Part shown: positions 53,825 through 63,216 of the stretch, in pieces
Numbering within the stretch: the first letter of the stretch is position 1
Layout of the letters: each line of letters begins with the position of its first letter
Origin: an uncultured Desulfobacter sp.
Lineage (GTDB): Bacteria; Desulfobacterota; Desulfobacteria; Desulfobacterales; Desulfobacteraceae
Direction: 5' to 3'
Assembly (NCBI RefSeq): GCF_963664415.1
Contig: NZ_OY761441.1
Coordinates: forward strand, 62,001-126,000
DNA: 64,000 nt
Notes under the pieces: generated by a model
What the model was told of the DNA's origin: nothing
Seen by the model: only the letters and a program-made list of their open reading frames with translations
Databases searched by the model: none
Translations under genes and position numbers: made by a program

Positions 53825-55294
53825 ATGTCCAATGTATTACCAGAACAGGGGCTGTCTTTTGATGATGTGCTCCTGCTTCCCGATTATTCCGCCATCTTGC
53901 CTGACGAAGTGACTACACGCACCCGTTTGACCAAGGAGCTTGAACTCAATATTCCCATTGTCAGTGCGGCCATGGATACGGTGACCGAATCAGATACCGC
54001 CATCAGCATGGCCCGGGCCGGCGGCTTGGGATTTATCCACAGAAACCTGAGCATTGCCGAGCAGGTGGTTGAAGTGGACCGGGTTAAAAAAAGTGAAAGC
54101 GGTATGATTGTTGACCCTGTGACCGTCCATCCCGATGCCACTATTTCCGATGTGCTGAGTATTATGGCAAAATACCGGATATCCGGTATCCCGGTTGTGG
54201 AAGGTGATAAGCTGGTCGGTATCGTGACCAACAGAGATCTTCGTTTTGAGACCCAGTTAGATAAACCGGCCAGGGAGGTTATGACCAGTGAAAATTTGGT
54301 AACTGTACCCGAAAAATGCACCCTTGAAGAATCCAAAATCATGTTGCATAAACACAGAATTGAAAAACTTCTGGTGGTGGATCCCCAAGGCAAACTAAAA
54401 GGACTGATCACAATTAAGGATATTGAAAAGATAAGAAAATATCCCAATGCCTGCAAAGACTCCCTGGGACGACTGAGAGCCGGTGCCGCCATTGGTGTGG
54501 GGTCTGACATGATGGAGCGTGTGGAAGCGCTTCTGAATGCCGGGGCAGATGCTCTGGTTATTGATACGTCCCATGGGCATTCCAAAAATGTGGTCATGGC
54601 GGTTCAGCGCATAAAGGCCGCTTTTCCCACCTGCCAGCTTATTGCCGGTAATGTGGCCATGGAGGCCGGGGCAAAGGCATTGATTGATGCAGGTGTTGAT
54701 GCCGTTAAAATCGGCATTGGGCCTGGTTCCATATGTACCACCCGTATTGTTGCAGGTGTCGGCGTGCCCCAGTTGACAGCCGTGATGAACTGCGCTGAGA
54801 TTTCAAAGAAAACCGGTGTCCCCCTGATTGCCGACGGCGGGATTAAGTATTCCGGGGATGTCTCTAAAGCTCTGGGCGCCGGTGCCCATTCCGTTATGTT
54901 GGGCAGTATGCTGGCCGGTACCAAAGAGAGTCCCGGCGAAATCGTCATTTACCAGGGCCGCTCATATAAAGCTTACCGCGGCATGGGGTCTGTGGAAGCC
55001 ATGAAAAAGGGCAGTTCCGACAGATATTATCAAAAAGATACCGGTGAAAATGAAGAGTTGGTTCCCGAAGGCATTGTGGGCCGGATTCCCTACCGGGGAA
55101 CCATCCGCGAAAATATTGTCCAAATGACCGGTGGACTGAAGGCCGGCATGGGATATTTAGGTGCAGCGACCATTGACGAGCTCCATCAAAAGGCCAAATT
55201 TGTTCGGATCACTGCGGCGGGATTAAGGGAAAGTCATGTCCATGACGTTTCCATCACTAAGGAAGCACCCAATTATAGAGTGGAAAGCAATTAA
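53825..55294 (+). CDS. guaB: Inosine-5'-monophosphate dehydrogenase
   Basis: A 489-residue enzyme that oxidises IMP to XMP in guanine nucleotide synthesis. A TIM barrel is interrupted by paired CBS domains (about residues 95-205). The active site loop is IGPGSICTTR (about 299-308, Cys catalytic), with the phosphate site in DGGIKYSGD, MLGSMLAGT and YRGMGS, and the flap in RYYQKD. GGAGG precedes ATG 53825. dnaE follows after five bases, so the genes are co-transcribed. Confidence 0.95.
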   Translation: MSNVLPEQGLSFDDVLLLPDYSAILPDEVTTRTRLTKELELNIPIVSAAMDTVTESDTAISMARAGGLGFIHRNLSIAEQVVEVDRVKKSESGMIVDPVTVHPDATISDVLSIMAKYRISGIPVVEGDKLVGIVTNRDLRFETQLDKPAREVMTSENLVTVPEKCTLEESKIMLHKHRIEKLLVVDPQGKLKGLITIKDIEKIRKYPNACKDSLGRLRAGAAIGVGSDMMERVEALLNAGADALVIDTSHGHSKNVVMAVQRIKAAFPTCQLIAGNVAMEAGAKALIDAGVDAVKIGIGPGSICTTRIVAGVGVPQLTAVMNCAEISKKTGVPLIADGGIKYSGDVSKALGAGAHSVMLGSMLAGTKESPGEIVIYQGRSYKAYRGMGSVEAMKKGSSDRYYQKDTGENEELVPEGIVGRIPYRGTIRENIVQMTGGLKAGMGYLGAATIDELHQKAKFVRITAAGLRESHVHDVSITKEAPNYRVESN

Positions 55295-55299
55295 TTCCC

Positions 55300-58200
55300 A
55301 TGACTGATAATCAGGATATACCCTTTTATCACCTGCATCTGCACTCTGAATACTCTTTGCTTGACGGGGCCATCAGGTTAAACGACCTGATGGCAAGATG
55401 TAAGGAGTACGGCATGGATGCCGTGTCCATTACAGACCACGGCACCATGTTCGGTGTGGCGGAGTTTCATGAAAAAGCCCAAAAGGCAGGCATTAAACCC
55501 ATACTGGGTTGTGAAGTCTATGTGGCGCCTAGAACCTTGAATGACCGTACCCAACTGGATCGAAAAGGATTGAGTCATCTGGTGCTTTTGGCCAAGGACA
55601 GGGAGGGGTACACGAACCTTTGCAAGCTGGTGTCAGTGGCCCAACTCAAGGGGTTTTATTTTAAGCCCAGAATCGACAAGGAACTTTTTGCTCAACACGC
55701 CAAGGGCCTTGTGGGGCTTTCCGCCTGCCTGAAGGGGGATATTCCTCAAGCCATTTTGGCGGGGGACCAGGCAAAAGCAGATGACTTGGCGCGGTTTTAT
55801 CTTGATACCCTGGGCGAAGGAAATTTTTTTCTTGAAGTTCAGGAAAACGGTATGCAGATCCAGCATCGTGTGAATGAGGGGTTGCTGGATTTGAGCAAGC
55901 GGCTCTCCATTCCCATGGTGGCCACCAACGACTGTCATTACCTGTCCAATGGCGATGCCAAAGCCCATGAAATCCTTTTGTGCATCCAGACAGGTGATAC
56001 TTTTGATAATGCGGACCGGTTTAAATTTGATTCGGACCAGCTCTATTTCAAATCAAAACAGGAGATGGCCGATTCCCTGGGCCATTTTCCCGATGCCATT
56101 GCCAATACAAAACTGATCGCAGACATGTGCGAGGTGGATTTTGGTAAGAAAACCTATCATTTTCCGCGATATGATCTTGGCGATGGGCTGTCCGAGGACG
56201 AACTGTTTAAAAAACTTGCCATGGAAGGCTTTGAAGAGCGCCTTGCCAAAATCAAAACAAAGAATCCGAACATTGAAGAACAGGTCTACCGGGACCGGAT
56301 CAAGTACGAGATTGACATTATTCTTGAAATGGGGTTTCCCGGCTATTTTCTTATTGTTGCAGATTTTATCGGCCATGCGCGAAAAATAGGTGTCCCGGTG
56401 GGGCCGGGCAGGGGATCTGCAGCCGGTTCCATGGTGGCTTACGCTATGGGAATTACCGCGCTTGATCCCATTGAGCACGGACTGATTTTTGAACGGTTTT
56501 TAAACCCGGCTCGTATTTCCATGCCTGATATTGATGTGGATTTTTGCATTGAAGGTCGAGAACAGGTCTATGATTATACGGTTGAACGGTACGGGGGCCC
56601 CGATTATGTGTGTCAGATCATCACTTTCGGAAAGCTCAAAGCCAAGGCCGTAATCCGGGATGTGGGAAGAGCCTTGGGCGTTCCCCTGTCTGAAGTGGAT
56701 GAAGTGGCCAAGATGATCCCTGACAATGCCAAAAATTTGAAAAAAGCATTGGAAGAGGCGCCGGCCATAAAGGATAAATGCGGGGAAACAGAGGTTAAAA
56801 CCCAGATGCTCGAGGTTGCCATGCTGCTTGAAGGGCTGCCCCGGCACGCATCCACCCATGCCGCAGGTGTTGTGGTTTCCGACAAACCTTTGTGCGAATA
56901 TCTGCCGCTGTTCAAGGGTAAAGATGGTGAAACCATTACCCAGTTTGACATGAATTTCACTGAAAAACAGGGGTTGGTTAAATTCGATTTTCTTGGCCTT
57001 CGCAACCTGACCGTCATTAAAAACTGTATTGCCCTGATTGAAAAACAGGGCGATACACCGCCGGATCTTCTGCACCTGGATTATTCGGATCCAAAGACTT
57101 TTGAACTTTTGCAAAATTCCGATACCACCGGGGTGTTCCAGCTTGAAAGTTCGGGTATGAAGGAACTGATTTCTAGGCTGAAACCGGCCAGTTTTTCAGA
57201 TATTGTGGCCCTTGTGGCCCTCTACCGGCCAGGGCCCTTGGATTCGGGCATGGCAGACAGCTATGTGGAACGTAAGCATGGCCGGGAGCCTGTAGTATAT
57301 CAGTTCCCGGAACTTGAGCCTGTGCTTGAAGAGACCTACGGGGTGATTTTGTACCAGGAGCAGGTCATGAAAATTGCCGGGGTCCTTGCCAATTACAGCA
57401 TGGCCCAGGCAGACGGCCTTCGAAAGGCCATGGGAAAAAAGATTGCTGCCATGATGGAGGAGCACCGGACCCTGTTTATGAACGGTGCCCAGGAAAACGG
57501 CCATGATCCCAAAAAGGCGGAAGAGGTTTTTGACCTTATGGAAAAATTCGGCGGCTACGGCTTTAACAAGTCTCATTCAGCCGCCTATGCCCTGATTGCA
57601 TTTCAAACAGCTTATCTTAAAGCCCATTTCCCTGTTGAGTTCATCGCAGCCCTGATGACGTCCGAACGCAGCAATTCCGATGCCGTGCTCAAATATATGG
57701 ATGAATGCAAAGGCCACAACATTAAAGTTCTGCCCCCGGATGTCAACCAGAGTGACGCCTTTTTCAATGTGGATGATCATTGTATCCGATTTGGTCTGGC
57801 TGCTATTAAAGGTGTGGGCGAGGCTGCCATTGAATCTATTGTAGAAAATCGTGAAAAGGACGGAGACTATTCCAGCCTTTATAATTTCTGCGAACGGGTG
57901 AATTTGAGCAAAGCCAATAAAAAAGTGATAGAGGCCCTGATTAAATGCGGGGCGTTTGACTCCACAGGTGATAAACGCGCCCAGATGATGGCTGTGCTTG
58001 AAGATGCTTTGGATCATGGTGGCAGAATCCAGAAGGAAAAAGCCGATGCACAGCTGGACCTGTTTGCCGATTCAGGTGTGGGCATCAGCCTGCCCTCCAG
58101 TATTCCAAGAATGCCCGACATTGATGAATGGGAAGGCAAGGTTTTGCTTGAGTTGGAAAAAGAAGCTTTAGGGTTTTACATTACCGGGCACCCCATGGAT

Positions 58201-58830
58201 GATTATGCGGATATCATCCGTAAATTTACCAGTGTTAACACACTCACCCTCCAGGATGTTAAAGATGAAAAGATGGTCCGCATCGCCGGGGATCTGAAAG
58301 TGCAGAAGATTCATAAGACCAAAAAAGGGGACTTGATGGCTTTTTGCAATATTGAGGACCAGTATTCAACCGTAGAATTGGTCGTTTTTCCCAATTTGTA
58401 TGCCAGGACCCATACCTTTTTGTCCCAGGAGCAGGTGGTTATCGTTGAAGCTGAAGTCCAGAGAAAAGAGAACACCGTCAAGCTGATCGGCGAAGCCATT
58501 GTTCCTGCAACCCAGGCCGAAACCCTTTGGGCTGCTGGTATTGTGATGCAGGTAGATGCCAAGCGTCATGAAACAGATGTGCTTGATCAAATCAAACCTG
58601 TGATCGAGCGATATCCGGGCAACTGTGTTTCTTTGTTCAATATTCACATTGATTCGGAACATCCCGATGTGATGGTTAAGTTATCGGATGAGTACAAGTC
58701 CGATGCCTGTCTCGGCTTTTTCCAGGAGATTGAAACCATTCTTGGCCCGGGCTCCATTGAAACCCGATGCGCCCCGGTCAAAGATAAGGTGAAAAAGAAA
58801 AAACGCTGGCCTAAAAAACAGGTGTCTTGA
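55300..58830 (+). CDS. dnaE: DNA polymerase III subunit alpha
   Basis: The 1176-residue replicative polymerase of the DnaE1 type. The PHP domain opens with HLHLHSEYSLLDGAI (about residues 11-25). The polymerase core contains GPGRGSAAGSMVAYA (about 368) and PDIDVDFCIEGRE (about 407), the catalytic acids. FQLESSGMKELI and YQEQVMKIAG are typical of the fingers. The C-terminal OB fold and tau-binding tail follow (about 990-1176). The end overlaps the convergent BON gene by 20 bases. Confidence 0.95.
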   Translation: MTDNQDIPFYHLHLHSEYSLLDGAIRLNDLMARCKEYGMDAVSITDHGTMFGVAEFHEKAQKAGIKPILGCEVYVAPRTLNDRTQLDRKGLSHLVLLAKDREGYTNLCKLVSVAQLKGFYFKPRIDKELFAQHAKGLVGLSACLKGDIPQAILAGDQAKADDLARFYLDTLGEGNFFLEVQENGMQIQHRVNEGLLDLSKRLSIPMVATNDCHYLSNGDAKAHEILLCIQTGDTFDNADRFKFDSDQLYFKSKQEMADSLGHFPDAIANTKLIADMCEVDFGKKTYHFPRYDLGDGLSEDELFKKLAMEGFEERLAKIKTKNPNIEEQVYRDRIKYEIDIILEMGFPGYFLIVADFIGHARKIGVPVGPGRGSAAGSMVAYAMGITALDPIEHGLIFERFLNPARISMPDIDVDFCIEGREQVYDYTVERYGGPDYVCQIITFGKLKAKAVIRDVGRALGVPLSEVDEVAKMIPDNAKNLKKALEEAPAIKDKCGETEVKTQMLEVAMLLEGLPRHASTHAAGVVVSDKPLCEYLPLFKGKDGETITQFDMNFTEKQGLVKFDFLGLRNLTVIKNCIALIEKQGDTPPDLLHLDYSDPKTFELLQNSDTTGVFQLESSGMKELISRLKPASFSDIVALVALYRPGPLDSGMADSYVERKHGREPVVYQFPELEPVLEETYGVILYQEQVMKIAGVLANYSMAQADGLRKAMGKKIAAMMEEHRTLFMNGAQENGHDPKKAEEVFDLMEKFGGYGFNKSHSAAYALIAFQTAYLKAHFPVEFIAALMTSERSNSDAVLKYMDECKGHNIKVLPPDVNQSDAFFNVDDHCIRFGLAAIKGVGEAAIESIVENREKDGDYSSLYNFCERVNLSKANKKVIEALIKCGAFDSTGDKRAQMMAVLEDALDHGGRIQKEKADAQLDLFADSGVGISLPSSIPRMPDIDEWEGKVLLELEKEALGFYITGHPMDDYADIIRKFTSVNTLTLQDVKDEKMVRIAGDLKVQKIHKTKKGDLMAFCNIEDQYSTVELVVFPNLYARTHTFLSQEQVVIVEAEVQRKENTVKLIGEAIVPATQAETLWAAGIVMQVDAKRHETDVLDQIKPVIERYPGNCVSLFNIHIDSEHPDVMVKLSDEYKSDACLGFFQEIETILGPGSIETRCAPVKDKVKKKKRWPKKQVS

Positions 58831-59338
58831 CATCCGGTTTGAGAAATACCGTACCCGGGTTGGTGAGCCGAAGACGGTTGACCACCCGGCCCACCCCGTC
58901 AATACTTTTAACCAGATCCAGGGCTATGCGGCGCTGGTACGCATCGGCAACCCAGCCATCAAGATAAACAACCCCATGGCGGACTTTTAAGTCAATGCCT
59001 TCAGGATCCACCATGTCGTCGGACATGAATTTTGATTTTATTTTGGCCATGAGCACCGTATCACTGACAAATGCGCCGGGAGACCGGGAACGATTTTCTG
59101 TGTTGGATTGGTAGTGCACGGGTGATCCGGTATTTTTTGATCCACACCCCGGCATAATCAATATCGCAAAGGCCAAAAAAATAAAAATAAAATATTGTGG
59201 TGTAAAACTGATGGTTATATGAAAGTACCAACAAGTTGTTGAGTTTCTTTCGTGTTTTGTTGTAGGCTGGGCCTGGGTACTGATAGACCAGGTCGGCCCA
59301 TGGCCGTTATACGAATTGGGTTGATATGAAAGTTCCAT
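58811..59338 (-). CDS. BON domain lipoprotein
   Basis: The C-terminal part (about residues 95-165: LMAKIKSKFMSDDMVDPEGIDL, GVVYLDGWV, ALDLVKSIDGV) is a BON domain, which binds phospholipid at the outer membrane or periplasm. A signal ending in LIMPGCGS (about 65-72) is a lipobox, so it is probably a lipoprotein. The open frame starts at ATG 59338, but the first 40 residues are encoded by dispersed repeat type B (59216-59310). The true start is unclear; no good in-frame ATG lies nearer to the signal. Its 3' end overlaps dnaE by 20 bases on the opposite strand. Confidence 0.65.
   Translation of the reverse strand: MELSYQPNSYNGHGPTWSISTQAQPTTKHERNSTTCWYFHITISFTPQYFIFIFLAFAILIMPGCGSKNTGSPVHYQSNTENRSRSPGAFVSDTVLMAKIKSKFMSDDMVDPEGIDLKVRHGVVYLDGWVADAYQRRIALDLVKSIDGVGRVVNRLRLTNPGTVFLKPDVKTPVF
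59216..59310 (+). repeat. Dispersed intergenic repeat, type B copy 4
   Basis: Starts TTATATGAAAGTACC and ends GGCCCATGGCCGTTATA. It overlaps the N-terminal part of the BON reading frame. Confidence 0.82.
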
Positions 59339-59408
59339 AAATTATTTTCAAGCTTTGTTGTGGGCTAAGCCTGGCAGCTGATATGTCAGGTCAGCCCGTG
59401 GCTGTTAT
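59322..59408 (+). repeat. Dispersed intergenic repeat, type B copy 5
   Basis: Closest to copy 3 in its middle (CAAGCTTTGTTGTGGGC). In tandem with copy 4 after 11 bases. Its right end reaches the stop codon of the small protein at 59405. Confidence 0.85.
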
Positions 59409-59668
59409 TCAAAATCGTCCAGATCCAGACTGTCCAGATCAGAAAGATCCATATCTTTTAACAGATCATCTTCATCAGGAATGATATCTTCGTCAATCTC
59501 AACGGGTTGGCCTGTATGATGTGCGGTTTCTGTAATGTCCTTATATTCTTCCTGTCCTTGAATATCGTCATCGCCAAAAAAAGATGCAATACCAATAAAA
59601 AACAAGTATCCCAGGCCGGCCATATTCAGAAGAATGATAATTGTTCCCACAATATTTTTAATTAACAC
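59405..59668 (-). CDS. Small acidic membrane protein of unknown function
   Basis: 87 residues with one hydrophobic segment (about 5-30) and a very acidic C-terminus with repeated DLD units (DMDLSDLDSLDLDDFE). No family recognised. Its stop codon is supplied by the edge of dispersed repeat copy 5. A ribosome site is not clear before 59668. Length and composition suggest a real gene. Confidence 0.55.
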   Translation of the reverse strand: MLIKNIVGTIIILLNMAGLGYLFFIGIASFFGDDDIQGQEEYKDITETAHHTGQPVEIDEDIIPDEDDLLKDMDLSDLDSLDLDDFE

Positions 59669-59830
59669 GATTTGCTTTTTCCCGTAAATGTTTGACGATG
59701 GGGACTTAAGTGTTTATATATAATCTTTAATTTTGTGGCAAGGGCAAAAAATTGGGCACACAATTTGTAGTAGTGATTTTCCCGAAGATTCAAGGCCCTT
59801 TATGATGAAAGATAATTCAAAGGTTTTTAT

Positions 59831-60598
59831 ATGAGTTGGCTTGGAAAAATGATTGGTGGCACCATTGGGTTGGCCTTGGGTGGTCCTCTGGGCGCTGTGG
59901 CAGGCGCTGCATTTGGCCACGCATTTGTGGACAAAAGAGAGGATGAATATTTACGTTCCATTCCGGGCGGTAAGCATACGGGGCTGTCTTCAAACGAAAA
60001 GGCCCAGCTTGTTTTTTTTACTGCCGCTTTTTCCATGCTGGCGAAAATCAGCAAAGCTGACGGGCGGATCAGTGAGGAGGAGATCAAAGTTGTTGAACGT
60101 TTCATGGTCAATGATCTCCAACTTGATGAAGCAAGTCGTGAGACCGCTAAAAATATTTTTAGAAACGCCGTTACATCTTCCCAGACCTTTGAGGATTTTG
60201 CCCGGCAGTTTTATTCGGTATTCAAATACCAGGCCAATATCATCGAGTTGATGATGGATGTCCTGCTTAGAGTCTCTTCGGCTGACGGTAACGTCTCTGA
60301 TGCCGAGGAGCAGATGCTGTTGTCCGCTTCACGGATTTTCAGGTTTTCCCAATCCGATTATAACCGGCTTCACAGCAGATATGTAAAGAAATCAGATCCC
60401 TATTATGCCGTACTTAAATGCGATGAAAACGCGAGCAATGAGGAAATAAAAAAGAAATACCGGGCTCTGGTCCAGGAGTACCATCCGGATAAAATTCAGG
60501 CCAAGGGACTGCCCGAAGAATTTGTCAAGTTTGCCACGGATAAATTTACAGAAATTCAGGACGCCTACGAGCACATCAGGAAAAGTCGGGGTTTTTAA
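59831..60598 (+). CDS. djlA: TerB-like and J-domain protein (DjlA-like co-chaperone)
   Basis: A 255-residue protein with a glycine-rich hydrophobic N-terminus (about residues 8-35), a TerB-like all-helical domain (about 55-165; AKISKADGRISEEE and RVSSADGNVSDAEE form its two acidic loops) and a C-terminal J domain (about 187-255) with HPD in EYHPDK. It resembles DjlA, which stimulates DnaK at the inner membrane. It starts at ATG 59831. No operon partner is obvious. Confidence 0.82.
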   Translation: MSWLGKMIGGTIGLALGGPLGAVAGAAFGHAFVDKREDEYLRSIPGGKHTGLSSNEKAQLVFFTAAFSMLAKISKADGRISEEEIKVVERFMVNDLQLDEASRETAKNIFRNAVTSSQTFEDFARQFYSVFKYQANIIELMMDVLLRVSSADGNVSDAEEQMLLSASRIFRFSQSDYNRLHSRYVKKSDPYYAVLKCDENASNEEIKKKYRALVQEYHPDKIQAKGLPEEFVKFATDKFTEIQDAYEHIRKSRGF

Positions 60599-60931
60599 TT
60601 CCTATTTTTTTTAAAGCACGACAAACAGCAGTGGTCATTAGAGGAGGTCCACAGATAAAAAGGCTGTTTAGGAATATTGTGCATTGATCGAATAAAATTC
60701 ATGTATTTTAAACAATGCGGTCAATAAGACTTCGTTAATACGACCTTTACGTCCCTCCCACTGGTTTTCCCAGAAACAATTGATTCAAAAATGAAATTTT
60801 GCGTCTGCTGATCCATTGACTTGATATCTTCATAATTTATACCCTTGACAAGACCTTCTTATATCGTTATATTCACTTATATCGATATATATGGTGTGAA
60901 TCACAATACAGATTAACATAGAGATATAGCT
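60599..60931. other. Intergenic region before the ArsR-type cluster
   Basis: No gene seen. It ends with the promoter and operator of the ArsR-family gene. Confidence 0.6.
60845..60892 (+). promoter_or_regulatory. Sigma-70 promoter with ArsR-type operator
   Basis: TTGACA (60845-60850) and TATATT (60868-60873) are separated by 17 bases. ATATCG occurs twice, within the spacer and just after the -10, the second as the palindrome ATATCGATAT. This overlap fits autorepression by the ArsR-family protein encoded next. Confidence 0.75.
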
Positions 60932-61279
60932 ATGAAATTTTTTATCAAAGTCATGAAAGCATTATCCGACCCCAACCGCGTAAAAATGACAAAAATGCTT
61001 CAACACAAGCCGATGTGCGTCTGTGAGATACAAACTGCCTTGGGAATCGCCCAATCTACTGCAAGCAAGCACTTAAAAATACTTGAAGATGCAGATCTCG
61101 TCACAAGTTTTAAGGATGGGTTGTGGGTAAACTACGGTGTGGCCGACGGCAGCGCTTCTCCATTTGCAGCTAACATGATCGGCAATCTAAAGCATTGGCT
61201 CGAGGATGAACGCGAGATTAAAGAATTGAACAAGATTTTACCCAATATTGACCGACACGATATTGTCAATAAAAATTAA
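60932..61279 (+). CDS. ArsR family transcriptional regulator
   Basis: A 115-residue winged-helix repressor. MCVCEIQTALGIAQSTASKHLKIL (shown here as MCVCEIQ then ALGIAQSTASKHLK, about residues 27-50) has the ArsR-type CVC metal- or thiol-sensing cysteines just before the recognition helix. It normally leaves DNA on binding arsenite, another metalloid, or a metal. It starts at ATG 60932 after a near-consensus promoter with a likely self-operator. The transport and thiol genes behind it are the predicted regulon. Confidence 0.88.
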   Translation: MKFFIKVMKALSDPNRVKMTKMLQHKPMCVCEIQTALGIAQSTASKHLKILEDADLVTSFKDGLWVNYGVADGSASPFAANMIGNLKHWLEDEREIKELNKILPNIDRHDIVNKN

Positions 61280-61314
61280 GATTGAAAATTTTAGCTTATA
61301 CATCGTCAAGTATC

Positions 61315-61331
61315 TATACGTATGACGTATA
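61315..61331. promoter_or_regulatory. Palindrome before the permease gene
   Basis: TATACGT and ACGTATA are perfect inverted arms with a 3-base centre, located 14 bases before the permease start. Likely a second binding site for a regulator. Confidence 0.55.
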
Positions 61332-61344
61332 AAGAGAGGTGATT

Positions 61345-62409
61345 ATGAATTCGAGTACAGCCAATATCGGCTCAAACCCAAAAACCAAGTCTGCACTCAT
61401 ACTGAATTTATTCATGGGAGCTGCGGGTATTATTGTATGGTGGCTGGTATACCGGCAGCTGCCCGGATTATCCAAATGGCTGACATACGGCCTGTTTAAA
61501 ATTACCCCGGGGTCACATCTTGGCGCGTCTATAGAATTTTTCCTTTATGATACGCCCAAAGTGATGATGCTGCTCTTTCTGGTGGTATTTGGTGTGGGCA
61601 TTATCCGCAGTTTTTTTACCCCGGAAAAAACCCGGTCCTTTCTTTCCGGTAAAAGTGAATTTGCAGGCAATGTTTTTGCAGCACTTTTGGGAATTATCAC
61701 CCCGTTTTGTTCCTGTTCTGCTGTACCGCTTTTTATCGGCTTTGTCACCGCAGGGGTGCCTCTTGGGGTCACGTTTTCCTTTTTAATTGCAGCACCCATG
61801 GTCAATGAAATCGCTGTGGGCCTTTTATATGGGCTTCTGGGTTGGAAAGTGGCTGCCATATACATGGGAACGGGCCTTTTTATCGCCATCGCTGCCGGAT
61901 GGGTCATCGGACGATTGAAACTTGAAAACTACATCGAGGACTGGGTGACCCAGGCCAATATAGCATCGGCCGAAATAGAAGAAGAAAAATTGACTTGGAA
62001 CGACCGGTTTATTTACGGCTGGGATGCCGTAAAAGAGATTATAGGTCGGGTTTGGATTTATGTCATACTCGGTATTGCTGTAGGAGCCGGGATTCACGGA
62101 TTTGTACCTGAAGGCATGATGGCATCCATCATGGGAAAAGGGACCTGGTGGGCTGTGCCCCTGTCCGTGGTGATTGGCGTTCCCATGTATTCCAATGCCG
62201 CTGGTATTATTCCCGTAGTTGAAGCCCTTTTAGGCAAAGGGGCTGCATTGGGATCTGTCCTGGCATTTATGATGAGTGTTATTGCGCTCTCCTTGCCGGA
62301 AATGGTGATCTTGAGAAAAGTGTTAAAACCCAGGCTCATCTGTGTGTTTGTCTGTGTTGTGGCATGCGGTATTCTGTTCGTGGGCTATTTGTTCAATACA
62401 ATTTTATAA
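61345..62409 (+). CDS. ArsP/SO_0444-type permease
   Basis: A permease of about 354 residues from the DUF318 family, with about eight membrane helices. The family motif TPFCSCSAVPLFIGF (about residues 113-127) holds the transport cysteines, and APMVNEIAVGL and GVPMYSNAAGIIPV are the other conserved parts. Relatives export organoarsenicals, or copper and zinc. ATG 61345 is preferred over GTG 61339 because AGAGAGG stands at the right distance. It is followed by a redox-active disulfide protein, a common partner. Confidence 0.85.
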   Translation: MNSSTANIGSNPKTKSALILNLFMGAAGIIVWWLVYRQLPGLSKWLTYGLFKITPGSHLGASIEFFLYDTPKVMMLLFLVVFGVGIIRSFFTPEKTRSFLSGKSEFAGNVFAALLGIITPFCSCSAVPLFIGFVTAGVPLGVTFSFLIAAPMVNEIAVGLLYGLLGWKVAAIYMGTGLFIAIAAGWVIGRLKLENYIEDWVTQANIASAEIEEEKLTWNDRFIYGWDAVKEIIGRVWIYVILGIAVGAGIHGFVPEGMMASIMGKGTWWAVPLSVVIGVPMYSNAAGIIPVVEALLGKGAALGSVLAFMMSVIALSLPEMVILRKVLKPRLICVFVCVVACGILFVGYLFNTIL

Positions 62410-62438
62410 AATTTTTAGAGTAAGAAAGGAAATCTTAA

Positions 62439-62672
62439 ATGGAAATTAAAGTATTAGGGCCAGGATGCACAAAATGTGTAAAAGCTGAAAAGTTGGTCAA
62501 GGAAGTCGTAGAAGAGACCGGAGTAGACGCCAGTGTAGAGAAAGTTACTGATATGCTTCAGATTGCATCCTATGGTATTTTTGGAACGCCTTCGGTTATT
62601 GTTGACGGAGAGGTAAAATGTACCGGTAAGGTTCCCAAGAAGGCAGATATTAAGGCCTGGATCACCAAATAG
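62439..62672 (+). CDS. Thioredoxin-fold redox-active disulfide protein
   Basis: A 77-residue protein with the active site GPGCTKCVKAE (about residues 7-17), the CxxC pair of small thioredoxin-like proteins. GTPSVIVDGEV is the conserved cis-proline loop. It probably reduces or transfers thiols for the permease or the rhodanese. It starts at ATG 62439 with an AAGGAAA ribosome site, 29 bases after the permease. Confidence 0.87.
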   Translation: MEIKVLGPGCTKCVKAEKLVKEVVEETGVDASVEKVTDMLQIASYGIFGTPSVIVDGEVKCTGKVPKKADIKAWITK

Positions 62673-62784
62673 CATGAAGCTGATCTAAAAAAAGTATGGT
62701 TACCACCAGCATGTTTGCCGGTTTATTTTATATTTATGCGTTTTTTTAAAGGATGTAAAACATCAATTTGAGGATATTTAAAAG

Positions 62785-63159
62785 ATGAAAGCGTTTGATT
62801 CGTTACTAAAAGATATGGATTTTAAATTTTTAAGTTCCGGCGAACACAGCATGAGTATCGAAGGAATGCGTAAGGTGCTTGGTAACGATCACTTTGTATT
62901 TCTTGATGTTCGGACAGATGAAGAAGTGAAATATCTCTCTTTTCCCTTTGCCGTGCATATTCCAATGAATGAACTTCCGGACAGGCTTGACGAGGTACCC
63001 AAAGACAAATTTATTGTCCCATTCTGTTCTTCCGTATTCCGAGGTGCTTTGGTCTATATTTACCTCAAGGCCAATGGATATAAGGAAGTAAAAGGGCTTA
63101 CAGCATCTTCAGAGGATATGGCTACGGCCTTCAAACCCGGCCCCTTGGCTAAAATGTGA
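62785..63159 (+). CDS. Rhodanese-like domain protein
   Basis: A 124-residue single rhodanese domain. FLDVRTDEEVKY (about residues 38-49) is the DVR motif, HIPMNELPDRL the next conserved part, and the active-site loop FCSSVFRGALVY (about 80-91) has one catalytic cysteine. Likely role: sulfur transfer to a thiol or cyanide. It starts at ATG 62785 and is part of the ArsR-linked cluster. Confidence 0.85.
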   Translation: MKAFDSLLKDMDFKFLSSGEHSMSIEGMRKVLGNDHFVFLDVRTDEEVKYLSFPFAVHIPMNELPDRLDEVPKDKFIVPFCSSVFRGALVYIYLKANGYKEVKGLTASSEDMATAFKPGPLAKM

Positions 63160-63216
63160 TGTAATTTGTGTACCGGCAACCGAAAATTTGGTCTGCTATG
63201 ATAAAGACAGAAAATA

